Assembly: GCA_910585605.1 (NCBI GenBank)
Contig: CAJUFL010000104.1
Coordinates: 1 to 6,582, forward strand
Direction of reading: 5' to 3'
DNA from: an uncultured Lachnospiraceae bacterium
GTDB taxonomy: Bacteria > Bacillota > Clostridia > Lachnospirales > Lachnospiraceae
Length of the DNA: 6,582 bases
Position numbers and translations under genes: made by a program. This document shows, one piece after another, positions 1 through 6,506 of this stretch. Below the pieces are notes generated by a model. It saw only the letters and a program-made list of their open reading frames with translations, had not been told where the DNA came from and made no database searches. How positions within the stretch are numbered: the first letter of the stretch is position 1; every line of letters begins with the position of its first letter.

Positions 1-254
1 CTTAGCTGGCAGAACCTCTCATTTTGTTTTGTACTAAATCTTGACACAGGACCATACCTATATCGTTTTTCCGATTTTGATATCATTTCTATATCGCTGA
101 AAATTTCTATAGTTGCAGACACTATATCATTACTACATTATTTTTTGATTTCTACACCATTGCTATATCAAAAAGGACGAATGTTATATCAATCTTATAT
201 CACTGAGGTTTAGCTGGAGAATTATCATGACAAAGCAGTAAAGCTCTAAAAGAG
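1..254. other. Gene-free left flank
   Basis: No credible coding region on either strand. The stretch is very AT-rich and contains the CTATATC-type repeat array listed separately. An 8-bp direct repeat, TTAGCTGG, lies at 2-9 and 210-217, on either side of the array. Bases 21-50 (ending in CTTGACACAGG) look like the outer end of an insertion sequence, but no transposase is visible. A GGAG at 216-219 precedes an ATG at 227, but that frame stops after four codons, so it is at most a remnant of a lost gene start. Confidence 0.6.
47..201. repeat. Degenerate array of five 18-bp bipartite repeats
   Basis: Five imperfect direct repeats with consensus YTATATCATTNCTATATC start at 47, 78, 122, 152 and 184, giving intervals of 31, 44, 30 and 32 bp. 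Each unit has two YTATATC-like half-sites 11 bp apart. The best copies are 78-95 and 184-201; 47-64 keeps mainly its right half, and 122-139 and 152-169 each have one degraded half. The TATC cores fall close to whole helical turns of one another. This layout suits a multi-site protein-binding region such as iterons, a partition centromere, recombinase arm sites or a transposon end. The repeats are seen in the sequence; the function is unknown. Confidence 0.6.
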
Positions 255-300
255 ATTAAAAAGACAGAAATTCCAAATTCAGAATCTCTGTCTTTTTAAT
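255..300. terminator. Strong bidirectional intrinsic terminator of the Rpn gene
   Basis: A perfect 14-bp inverted repeat pairs ATTAAAAAGACAGA (255-268) with TCTGTCTTTTTAAT (287-300). A further four inner pairs (270-273 with 282-285) follow after one mismatch, leaving an 8-base apex. On the minus strand the hairpin begins 24 bases after the Rpn stop codon and its 3' arm carries a T5 run. The same arm carries T5 on the plus strand, so it should also stop transcription entering from the left. Confidence 0.85.
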
Positions 301-324
301 ACACATCTTATTTCGGATACACAT

Positions 325-501
325 CTATACAGGCTGCAATTCTTTTTCCAATTCTAATACCTGCTCAAGAGCTAGTCCGGAATACAAAGCAATTTCCTCC
401 GAAGACAATTTCCCTGCCTCTATCATCCTTAATGCAGATTGTCTTTTTTCTTGCTCTACACCCTGCTCATATTTCTCCTGATAATTCATCTGTAAAGTCA
501 T
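325..501 (-). CDS. Putative intragenic C-terminal isoform (RpnS-like antitoxin candidate)
   Basis: In-frame internal ATG at Met205 of the Rpn protein, preceded by GGAGGT at an 8-base spacing. Initiation here would give a 58-aa product covering only the helical C-terminal region, with no nuclease residues. In characterised E. coli rpn genes a small protein made from an internal start binds the full-length nuclease and restrains it. This site has the expected position and frame, and its ribosome binding site is stronger than that of the full-length start. Production of the isoform here is inferred, and a dedicated internal promoter is not obvious. An equally placed GGAGGT could be chance in a Glu/Val-coding stretch. 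Confidence 0.5.
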   Translation of the reverse strand: MTLQMNYQEKYEQGVEQEKRQSALRMIEAGKLSSEEIALYSGLALEQVLELEKELQPV

Positions 502-1113
502 ATAATCCAACCTCCATTTCTCATTTTTTCTGACAGACTGTACCGCCTCGTCTAATTCTCTGGTAAAGTCATCCTCTGGCTCTTTACCATCAATAAAGTC
601 AAGCAGCTTTTTCATTTCCGGAGTAACATCATCCATTGTTCCTTTAGTATTTAAAATAATCTTCGTTGTATCATCACCAAGACCTAAGTCAGGATTTTGG
701 ATACAGCGATTTTCAAAAGTATAAATGTGCCTTCCCTCGCCAAACAAATCGAAAGTACATACAAAAATAATAAAACTCCGTTTCAAATCTTTGTAATTAT
801 CCCCTTTTTCCAAGATATTCAAGTCTATCATACCTTGATAATATCTTGTTCGTTTGGGGAGATTTCTATTCTCTGTGGTCTGCATTTCTATATTATAAAC
901 GGTTTCTTTTCCATCTTCTACATAGATATCCAAGCGTACGCTTTTTGCATCTGCGGTAATATCTATTGTCTCCTGCGACTTCGGATATTCAATGCGGGAT
1001 ATCTTGATAGCGAGTATCCGTTCTAAAAAAGGTTTGCAAAATTTCGGATTTCTCATGATAACACTGAACATGAAATCATCCTTTATTTGCAGTTCTTCAA
1101 AAGCTTTCTCCAT
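325..1113 (-). CDS. Rpn family recombination-promoting nuclease / PD-(D/E)XK transposase-like protein
   Basis: A 262-aa protein of the Rpn (YhgA-like, PDDEXK) family. Members are metal-dependent DNA endonucleases that stimulate RecA-independent recombination and have been linked to toxic anti-phage activity. The N-terminus has the family opening with KDDFMF at 11-16. The catalytic core is visible as D62 in LDIYVED and E76-x-Q78 in YNIEMQ, followed by the conserved RTRYYQ at 88-93. The C-terminal third is charged and helical (EKYEQGVEQEKR) and ends in a short SSEEIALYSGLALEQV element. A start at 1194 would add 27 unrelated residues. The ATG at 1113 is chosen because AAAGGGG lies 10 bases upstream and the promoter at 1142-1170 would fall inside the longer frame. 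The gene is monocistronic, with its own promoter and terminator, and looks intact. Confidence 0.9.
   Translation of the reverse strand: MEKAFEELQIKDDFMFSVIMRNPKFCKPFLERILAIKISRIEYPKSQETIDITADAKSVRLDIYVEDGKETVYNIEMQTTENRNLPKRTRYYQGMIDLNILEKGDNYKDLKRSFIIFVCTFDLFGEGRHIYTFENRCIQNPDLGLGDDTTKIILNTKGTMDDVTPEMKKLLDFIDGKEPEDDFTRELDEAVQSVRKNEKWRLDYMTLQMNYQEKYEQGVEQEKRQSALRMIEAGKLSSEEIALYSGLALEQVLELEKELQPV
510..515 (-). promoter_or_regulatory. Internal ribosome binding site GGAGGT inside the Rpn gene
   Basis: Near-perfect anti-Shine-Dalgarno match GGAGGT, 8 bases upstream of the in-frame ATG at 501. It is better than the AAAGGGG used for the full-length protein, which supports internal initiation of the C-terminal isoform. 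Confidence 0.55.
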
Positions 1114-1141
1114 ATTAGTAATTCCCCTTTTCTTTACCTTT

Positions 1142-1170
1142 ATTATAATATGTACCTGTACAGTTGGCAA
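1142..1170 (-). promoter_or_regulatory. Sigma-A-type promoter of the Rpn gene with an operator-like dyad
   Basis: On the minus strand, -35 TTGCCA (1165-1170) and a perfect -10 TATAAT (1142-1147) are separated by 17 bases. The predicted transcription start is near 1135, giving a short leader of about 20 bases before the ATG at 1113. The spacer contains an interrupted palindrome, TGTAC-N2-GTACA (1151-1162), placed where a repressor could block polymerase. The operator role is inference. Confidence 0.75.
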
Positions 1171-1366
1171 GCAGTGATTCTTTACCAACAACATAAATGT
1201 ACCAACACTTCAGCAGTTTTATATCTACCAGCAATGAAACAAACCAACCACATTTATACTACCATCACTTTTTGCCATCTCCATAACTATGACCAGTGTC
1301 ATACTTTCGTTTTATCATATATCATCAAGTCTATCTAATATAATAAATAAAAATCCACTGTTCAAA
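1171..1366. other. Intergenic region between Rpn gene and Dam methylase
   Basis: No gene is supported here. The stretch is AT-rich and contains a small dyad TATGAC-CAGT-GTCATA at 1288-1303 with no clear T-run on the minus strand. No convincing terminator follows the methylase stop, so transcripts may read towards the Rpn promoter. Confidence 0.5.
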
Positions 1367-2266
1367 TTATATTATAATGTTGGTTGGATTATATGGTCTG
1401 ATATTAATTCTAATTTTTTGTAACTGCAAAGATTCCTCAGAAGGTATTTCTATACCATCTTTGAATATCATCAGCTCGCTTGCTTTACATTTTTTTGAAA
1501 CGCTATAATTTAAATCATACAGACTCATGGAATATGCCACATATATACTTACTATTTCAGGTGCGACATCATAAGTAATAATCCAATCACAATTTACATT
1601 CTCTCTTATAATTGACTCAATTCGTTTGTGATCTTGAAATCCGAAAAAGTTCATGTATAATTGTTTTCCTTTGTTAAAGTATGGAGGGTCAAAATAGATC
1701 AACGCATTATCTTCATACAACGGAACATACTTTGTAATAAAACTTTTTACGTCTTTGTTGTACAACTTTATGTCATCTTTCCTGGCAGCAATTTCCTGAA
1801 TCCTCTTAGCAAGGTCTTCCCTGTTGAAACGAGCATTCATCTTCCATCGACCTAATTGCTCTTGTCCACCAATAATACCACCCTTGATAATACCTGAACG
1901 ATTTGTACGGTTCATATAGAAGGTTGCAAACCCTAGTTCAAAACTGTATTTGTGTTTTTGATTCAAACAAATATTACGCTGCTTAGACCATTCTTCAATA
2001 GTAAGAGGTACTGTTCTGATAGCTTCAACAAATCTGTTTGTCTCAGTCAGTATAGCTTTCCAAAAGGACCAAATTCCTTTATCATAATCGTTGATTACTA
2101 TTTTACTTACAACATTTCTTTGAAGAAGCTCTATTGCGATACCAGCTCCGCCCGCAAAAGGCTCAATATATGTTCCTCCGCGATGATCAAGCTGGTCAAT
2201 CATATATTCCATAAACGAAGCCAATTTCCCCTTCCCTCCAGGATATCTCAATGGGGAATAAAACAT
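1367..2266 (-). CDS. D12-class (Dam family) DNA adenine N6-methyltransferase
   Basis: A 299-aa enzyme that transfers a methyl group from S-adenosylmethionine to the N6 of adenine in a short DNA site; the recognition sequence cannot be read from the protein. Motifs lie in alpha-class order: motif X RYPGGKGKL (7-15), the AdoMet loop motif I EPFAGGAG (35-42), an acidic IND-Y-D turn (58-62), the NRTNRSG element (119-125) and catalytic motif IV DPPYF (193-197). Length and order are normal, so it should be active. An ATG at 2290 is possible, but the start at 2266 is preferred because AGGAGG sits 8 bases upstream of it. The gene follows the wrecked helicase by 45 nt in the same direction, suggesting that it once protected host DNA within that defence operon. 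It is now probably an orphan methylase. Confidence 0.9.
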   Translation of the reverse strand: MFYSPLRYPGGKGKLASFMEYMIDQLDHRGGTYIEPFAGGAGIAIELLQRNVVSKIVINDYDKGIWSFWKAILTETNRFVEAIRTVPLTIEEWSKQRNICLNQKHKYSFELGFATFYMNRTNRSGIIKGGIIGGQEQLGRWKMNARFNREDLAKRIQEIAARKDDIKLYNKDVKSFITKYVPLYEDNALIYFDPPYFNKGKQLYMNFFGFQDHKRIESIIRENVNCDWIITYDVAPEIVSIYVAYSMSLYDLNYSVSKKCKASELMIFKDGIEIPSEESLQLQKIRINIRPYNPTNIII

Positions 2267-2274
2267 ATATATCG

Positions 2275-2280
2275 CCTCCT
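2275..2280 (-). promoter_or_regulatory. Ribosome binding site fixing the methylase start
   Basis: AGGAGG, within AAAAGAGGAGG, lies 8 bases before the ATG at 2266. The upstream in-frame ATG at 2290 has no comparable site, so the shorter protein is favoured. Confidence 0.8.
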
Positions 2281-2311
2281 CTTTTAGCATTTTTTCTTGA
2301 TACTTTTGCTT

Positions 2312-4693
2312 TTACTCTTGAATCTTACCCAAATACTCCCTAAATGCATTTGGGAGCCAATCAGACAAATTGTACGGATTAAGATACATTTTGCCCTTTT
2401 CATCTTTGATACGTTTCCTTAATGAAGGTATCACTTCGAACTGAATATTTCCGTCTTTTTCAGCCGATTCGGAAATCAATTTTTTAAGAGGAATAAGATA
2501 TTTATCTTGTTCTTCTCGTGAGTAATCATCTGGATATTTTCCACTCAAAGCATATAACAAAAGTTGTAACGCAAGTGTTCTGTCAAATACATCGTGATTT
2601 TTCTGGTTGTAAAAATTATCAAGACAATTCCTACAGGATCTGGAACATGTACAACCTGACAATATTTCTCTCGTTCTTTTTAGAACATCATCCAGCACGT
2701 CAGCTTCTCCAATGAGTGAAGAATATCCCGCACCGCTTGAAAGATTATCATAGAAGAACATTTCAATATGTGCTTCACCATTATCTTCGAATCTTGTTCT
2801 CCAACCCCCATTAATTTCATTATAATCGATATCAAGAGATAATGAAACAGCTTTTTTAATAGCTTCATGTAAAGTAGTTGCTGCTGATTTCAATATGTTT
2901 TTCTCCTCATTATCTGCCTTTGATACAAGTTCTTTTGTATCATACTTAATATCCAGCATAAACATATCTGTTAAGAATTCATATCCAAGATACATGTTAG
3001 TAACAACTGTTCCTTCATGTCTGCAAAGATATTTGTCATGATATGGTTGTGAAAATCTGAATTCACTAGTCTGGAGCGGTTCGGCAACTTCTGCCCCGCC
3101 ACATTTTGTACAAATATTAAATCCACATTTCTGTTTACCCATATTAACGGTAAGCACTGTTCGATTCTGAAGATTTGCAAATTTAATATGGCTGTTTTTA
3201 TAACTTTGCATTTCTGTTTCTTTAGGTACATATGAATAATACGGAGCTTCCGCATATGTCTTTTCTTCTTCCTCATCTTCATATTTTACAGAATCTCCTT
3301 TTACCGGTGCAAATCCCCAAGGCCTTATCATAGAATGCCTTTCTACACGTGAATGACAATAGGGACACTCCGCATATCCTTCCTTGCCATCACCAAACCA
3401 ATTACACTCTGTACAAACAATAATTTCCTTGTTATAATCTTTGCTCGTAAAATAGTATTCTGCCTGGTTACTTTCAAATCCTTTGGGTCTTGGATTTGTA
3501 TAAAGACCTCCACTTTTATAAATCTTCTTATCAATGGTAACAAATCTACCGGGAGCATATTCACTAATAGCGATTGCAATATCTCGCTCTGGCGCATACT
3601 GAATATCTTTTGGCGCTCTTTTACCATACTGGGAGTCTTTCTCAACACAGAACTTCACTACATTTTTAGGAAACGAATAAGATGGAATAAAGCCTTCTGA
3701 ATAAAAGATATCAAAAGCAGATGTTTCTTCGTCACCATTAAAATATTCGTTACGTTTACCTTCAGCAAGAACCATATTTCGTATTTTACAAAACATCTCA
3801 ATGGTTTCCTCTGTAGGTATATCCAACGTTTTGATATATTCTATAAAGCTATCTCCAATCTTTTCACAAAATGTAACGATACCTACATCTGCAATACTAT
3901 CATATCGTTCTTTCATAAAATCAGATGCCATAAAACTATTTAACGCTTTCATATTGTAATGGCGTTGCTGAATCTTCGGGTTATTTCTGTCAATCCAAGG
4001 TTTTCTAGGCTCTCCGGAAATCATTTCATCTGGATGTTTGAAATAATAGCTATCATGGATACCTCCAAATGCATACGTTACAATCGTGGATATGCCAGAA
4101 TTTTGACGTCCAGCACGTCCAGCTCTCTGTTGATAATTCTCGCGCATTGGAGGTATATTTCTAAGACCTACAGCCGCTAAAGAGCCAATATCAATACCTA
4201 CTTCCATTGTTGTTGTACAACTTAAAACATCAATTGCATTTTCTCCATTTTCACCTACGTCAATATCCTGAAAACGAATCTCATAGTCTTCTGTCCTGCT
4301 TAGTATATCACTTCTTGTTTCTTTATGGGACAATTGTGCAGTATGCTCTTCTGTATCAATTGTATGTATTTTCTCTCCTTCGTGAAGGGCTTGCAATACG
4401 GGTTTTCTCCAGAAATCAAATCTGGAAAGACCCTCATTTGTAATAATATGCACATTTTTAGAATCAAAACAAGCGCCGCAATAACTTCCTGCCATATATG
4501 GGGAAATTTTGCCGCATTTTTCGCATCTGTACCAATTAAAATTTTTATTTGTAATTACATTTTTTACTGCATCAAGTTTAAGATAATATCTATGACTAGT
4601 CCCTTGTTCAAAGAAATGGCCTTTAATAACATTTAAAAGATTATCAATAGCTTTATCATTGAGCCCTACCATTTCTTTTATTATCTTTACCAA
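2312..4693 (-). pseudogene. C-terminal part of a disrupted DUF1998 SF2 helicase
   Basis: A 793-codon frame holding the second RecA lobe and C-terminal modules of a large DEAD/DEAH-type helicase. Visible in order: a zinc ribbon (C57/C60, C72/C75), motif V in TTTMEVGIDIGSL (about 160-172), motif VI QQRAGRAGR (188-196), a second ribbon (C427/C430, C443/C446), a CTKC pair (528/531), and the DUF1998/MZB signature C681-x-C683-x3-C687-x2-C690 followed by LDNFYNQKNH. The listed start is a TTG with a poor ribosome binding site. The same frame stays open and homologous-looking up to 4807, so this is a continuation of the upstream fragment after a frameshift and not an independent gene. With no motif I or II it cannot hydrolyse ATP alone. 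Family context is phage-defence helicases (DruE-like or DISARM-related); the exact subfamily is not certain. Confidence 0.8.
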
Positions 4694-4785
4694 TTCCTTG
4701 TCAATTGATTTATTAAAATCTGTGTCGAGGCCAAATTTATCAATTTTGCTACGACCAGGAAGATTTCTTCTGACATCATCTTTTA

Positions 4786-4807
4786 TTACATTCCCAATGC
4801 CGCACTT
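4786..4807 (-). other. Frameshift joining the two helicase fragments
   Basis: The upstream frame runs ...FWDVMDRSAALGM and stops at 4786-4788. The downstream frame is open from 4807 and reads ...GNVIKDDVRRNLPGRSKID into the second fragment. One extra G in the GGG at 4793-4795 would give ...AALGNVIKDDVRRNLPG without interruption. No X-XXY-YYZ slippery heptamer is present in the upstream frame, so programmed frameshifting is unlikely. A point deletion or a sequencing error fits better. Confidence 0.75.
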
Positions 4808-5946
4808 CTATCCATAACATCCCAAAATAGCAAAACCAAAATTGAACTTAACATGCCCGGATTAATTTCAATATCGTAATCATCCTCTAAATCTTCTAGG
4901 CACTCATCTAAATTCTTATCCATTGGTCCAAGAAAACCTAATCCGATATCTTTAAAAGAACGAGGGCTTTCAGTGAAAAAATTTAAGAGTTGTTCATAAT
5001 AATCATCTGGCAATATATCAAAACTTGTTCTAAAAAAATCTCTATTTTTCTTGCGTTTTTTCTCTATTGTATTCAAATGGTCATGGAACAAATCTGAACT
5101 TCCTCCTGAGAAAAAATCAAGTCGCTGTTCAGCACAAACTACAAGAAATGCAACATAAAGTTCTTTCAACGAATGTTCATTGCCATCTTTTTCAAGTTTT
5201 TTTGCAGCTAACATTATAGTCTGTCTGAACGCATCAGCGTCAGACGACTTTGAAAGGTCTAAAGCAAGCTTGGCTGCGTTCTGCCTTGAATCAGAGAATA
5301 AAAGCACCTTTTTACCCTCATTAATAAGTTCGGATCTCGCAGGCTGAAGTTCAAACTGTGCTTTTGTCAAGTTATAAAAAGGAATATTTCCCTTGGTAGC
5401 CAAATCAGTTGGTTTCTTTAAAGGCATGGATTTTTTACATTTTGGACATGCACTAAACATATACTGATTCTTCTTCTCGTTATACTTAGGATATAATACC
5501 TTTAACAGCGAATCATCATCCTGATAATCCAAATATAATTTTCCTGTAATCGGATCAAGATATCCAATATTGTCTTTCGGTTTTCTTTCATATCCATGTG
5601 GCACGATATAAAGAAGCATTTCTGTCAAATCATTTGCACCACCGCTTAATCCTTTATTCGGAAATACATACCAATATCCAACACCTGATGTTTTCTGAAT
5701 ATATACTTTAAAATACAAGGCACCACACTTAATATGGTTTACTAGTTCATATATCCTTCCACCACATTCACATTTTTCACGGGGTATTGATATCACTTTT
5801 CCTATCTTGGCCACACTTCCGATTAAAAGCAGGACGCTTTCTAATACTGCCAGTGCCAGTTTCAAAAGGTATATTCCGATCCATGCCGTACTCCTAGGTA
5901 TCCACTCCATAAAACAGAAAGTGCTTTTGATTCCTTGATTTACCAT
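4786..5946 (-). pseudogene. Central part of the disrupted DUF1998 helicase, fused to a foreign hydrophobic N-terminus
   Basis: A 386-codon frame. From about residue 48 it is helicase: GKVISIPREKCECGG-RIYEL followed by HIKCGALYF (zinc-binding C59, C61, C74), a C167/C170 pair, and FSDSRQNAAKLALDL at 217-231, the motif IV region typical of DUF1998 helicases. The first 47 residues are unlike the family and include a hydrophobic, potentially membrane-spanning stretch (about 20-46). The whole RecA1 lobe with Walker A and DExH motifs is absent. The ATG has GGGGG 6 bases upstream and lies 14 nt after the ParR-like stop, so it looks like the start of a different gene into which the deletion fused the helicase. 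It could be translated, but not as an active helicase. Confidence 0.75.
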
Positions 5947-5960
5947 AACATTCCCCCATT

Positions 5961-6389
5961 CTAACTGTCACTCCAGTCCATTATCTTGTTCATAACATCC
6001 GACATTCCGCCTATATCTGCCACTTCATCCTCTATAAGTTCTTTTGCCGCCGATTCTCCATTGGAAGAAATCGCCATAAATGGTTGCCCTGCCATCCTGC
6101 TGCCAACCAAAATCAGGATAAGCTCCTTCCATATTTCTTCCTTACACTCCTGCTTAAATTTCTCAAGTTGCTGTTCCAAAAAATCTTTTGTAACCAGTTT
6201 ATCATCTTTGGTTCCGTTCTTATTTTCCAGTGCATTAAAATACATCTCCAATGCATCCATGACAATCTGATTTTTTGCTTTGCCATCAGTTTGCTTTCTG
6301 TCTTCAAATTTTTGCAACATCCTTACATGTTGCTCTTTCTTAAAGGAAAACCGTACTGTAAACGCACGGAACAAATCTCCACTCGCCAT
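5961..6389 (-). CDS. ParR-like ribbon-helix-helix DNA-binding protein
   Basis: A 142-aa protein with the shape of ParR/StbB-type centromere-binding proteins of plasmids and integrative conjugative elements. A short strand, AFTVRFSF (9-16), is followed by helix 19-30 and helix 36-51 (GKAKNQIVMDALEMYF), the ribbon-helix-helix pattern of sequence-specific DNA binders. A charged coiled-coil-like helix (66-90) and an acidic tail come after, where a motor partner would dock. The start at 6389 has GGAGGG 5 bases upstream. No ParM-type ATPase is visible; upstream there is only a recombinase remnant. The downstream frame begins 14 nt after its stop. The fold is read by pattern, so another RHH regulator is possible, and the partition role is inference. 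Confidence 0.5.
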   Translation of the reverse strand: MASGDLFRAFTVRFSFKKEQHVRMLQKFEDRKQTDGKAKNQIVMDALEMYFNALENKNGTKDDKLVTKDFLEQQLEKFKQECKEEIWKELILILVGSRMAGQPFMAISSNGESAAKELIEDEVADIGGMSDVMNKIMDWSDS

Positions 6390-6436
6390 TCCATCCCTCC
6401 ATGAATAATATTAGTTTCTTTGTTTCATTGCAAAAA

Positions 6437-6502
6437 ATAATAGGACAAAATCATCTGCAACCCTTTGATTTTACTGGGTTTCTTCTGACTTGCCCCTATT
6501 AT
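6437..6502. repeat. Interleaved inverted repeats in the leader of the ParR-like gene
   Basis: Three perfect complementary pairs lie close together: ATAATAGG (6437-6444) with CCTATTAT (6495-6502), AAAATCA (6447-6453) with TGATTTT (6466-6472), and AACCC (6459-6463) with GGGTT (6476-6480). The last two interleave, so in the minus-strand transcript they would be either mutually exclusive hairpins or a compact H-type pseudoknot. A T6 run follows on that strand. The outer pair overlaps the -10 box and would act, if at all, as DNA. Confidence 0.4.
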
Positions 6503-6506
6503 AACA
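6498..6506 (-). promoter_or_regulatory. Extended -10 promoter for the ParR-like gene
   Basis: TGTTATAAT on the minus strand is a full extended -10 (TG-N-TATAAT). No good -35 is found at 16-18 bases, which extended -10 promoters tolerate. The predicted start near 6491 leaves a leader of about 100 bases before the ATG at 6389. The promoter would drive the ParR-like gene, and possibly the helicase remnant and methylase beyond it. Confidence 0.55.

Noticed and set aside
227..241. Four-codon frame (ATG ACA AAG CAG TAA) after a GGAG on the plus strand
   Set aside because: Too short to support as a gene; at best the remnant of a lost start, and chance is likely.
697..1177. Plus-strand open frames opposite the Rpn gene
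   Set aside because: They lack ribosome binding sites and family resemblance and mirror a well-supported minus-strand gene.
1288..1303. Hairpin TATGAC-CAGT-GTCATA
   Set aside because: Six-base stem with no clear T-run on the minus strand; recorded as a dyad only.
1361..1378. Plus-strand promoter-like TTCAAA/TATAAT antisense to the methylase
   Set aside because: The spacing is far too short (6 bases), and TATAAT is expected by chance in this AT-rich tail.
1352..1390. AATCCA/TGGATT inverted repeat followed by T5 at the end of the methylase gene
   Set aside because: Only 6 bp of stem around a 27-base loop that includes the end of the coding region; too weak to call a terminator.
4207..4636. 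Plus-strand frames across the helicase fragment
   Set aside because: Antisense shadows; the minus strand carries clear motifs V and VI and zinc ribbons here.
5770..5900. Alternative minus-strand frame reading MDRNIPFETGTGSIRKRP...
   Set aside because: Short, bounded by stops, no ribosome binding site and not recognisable as helicase, so it does not rescue the missing N-terminus.
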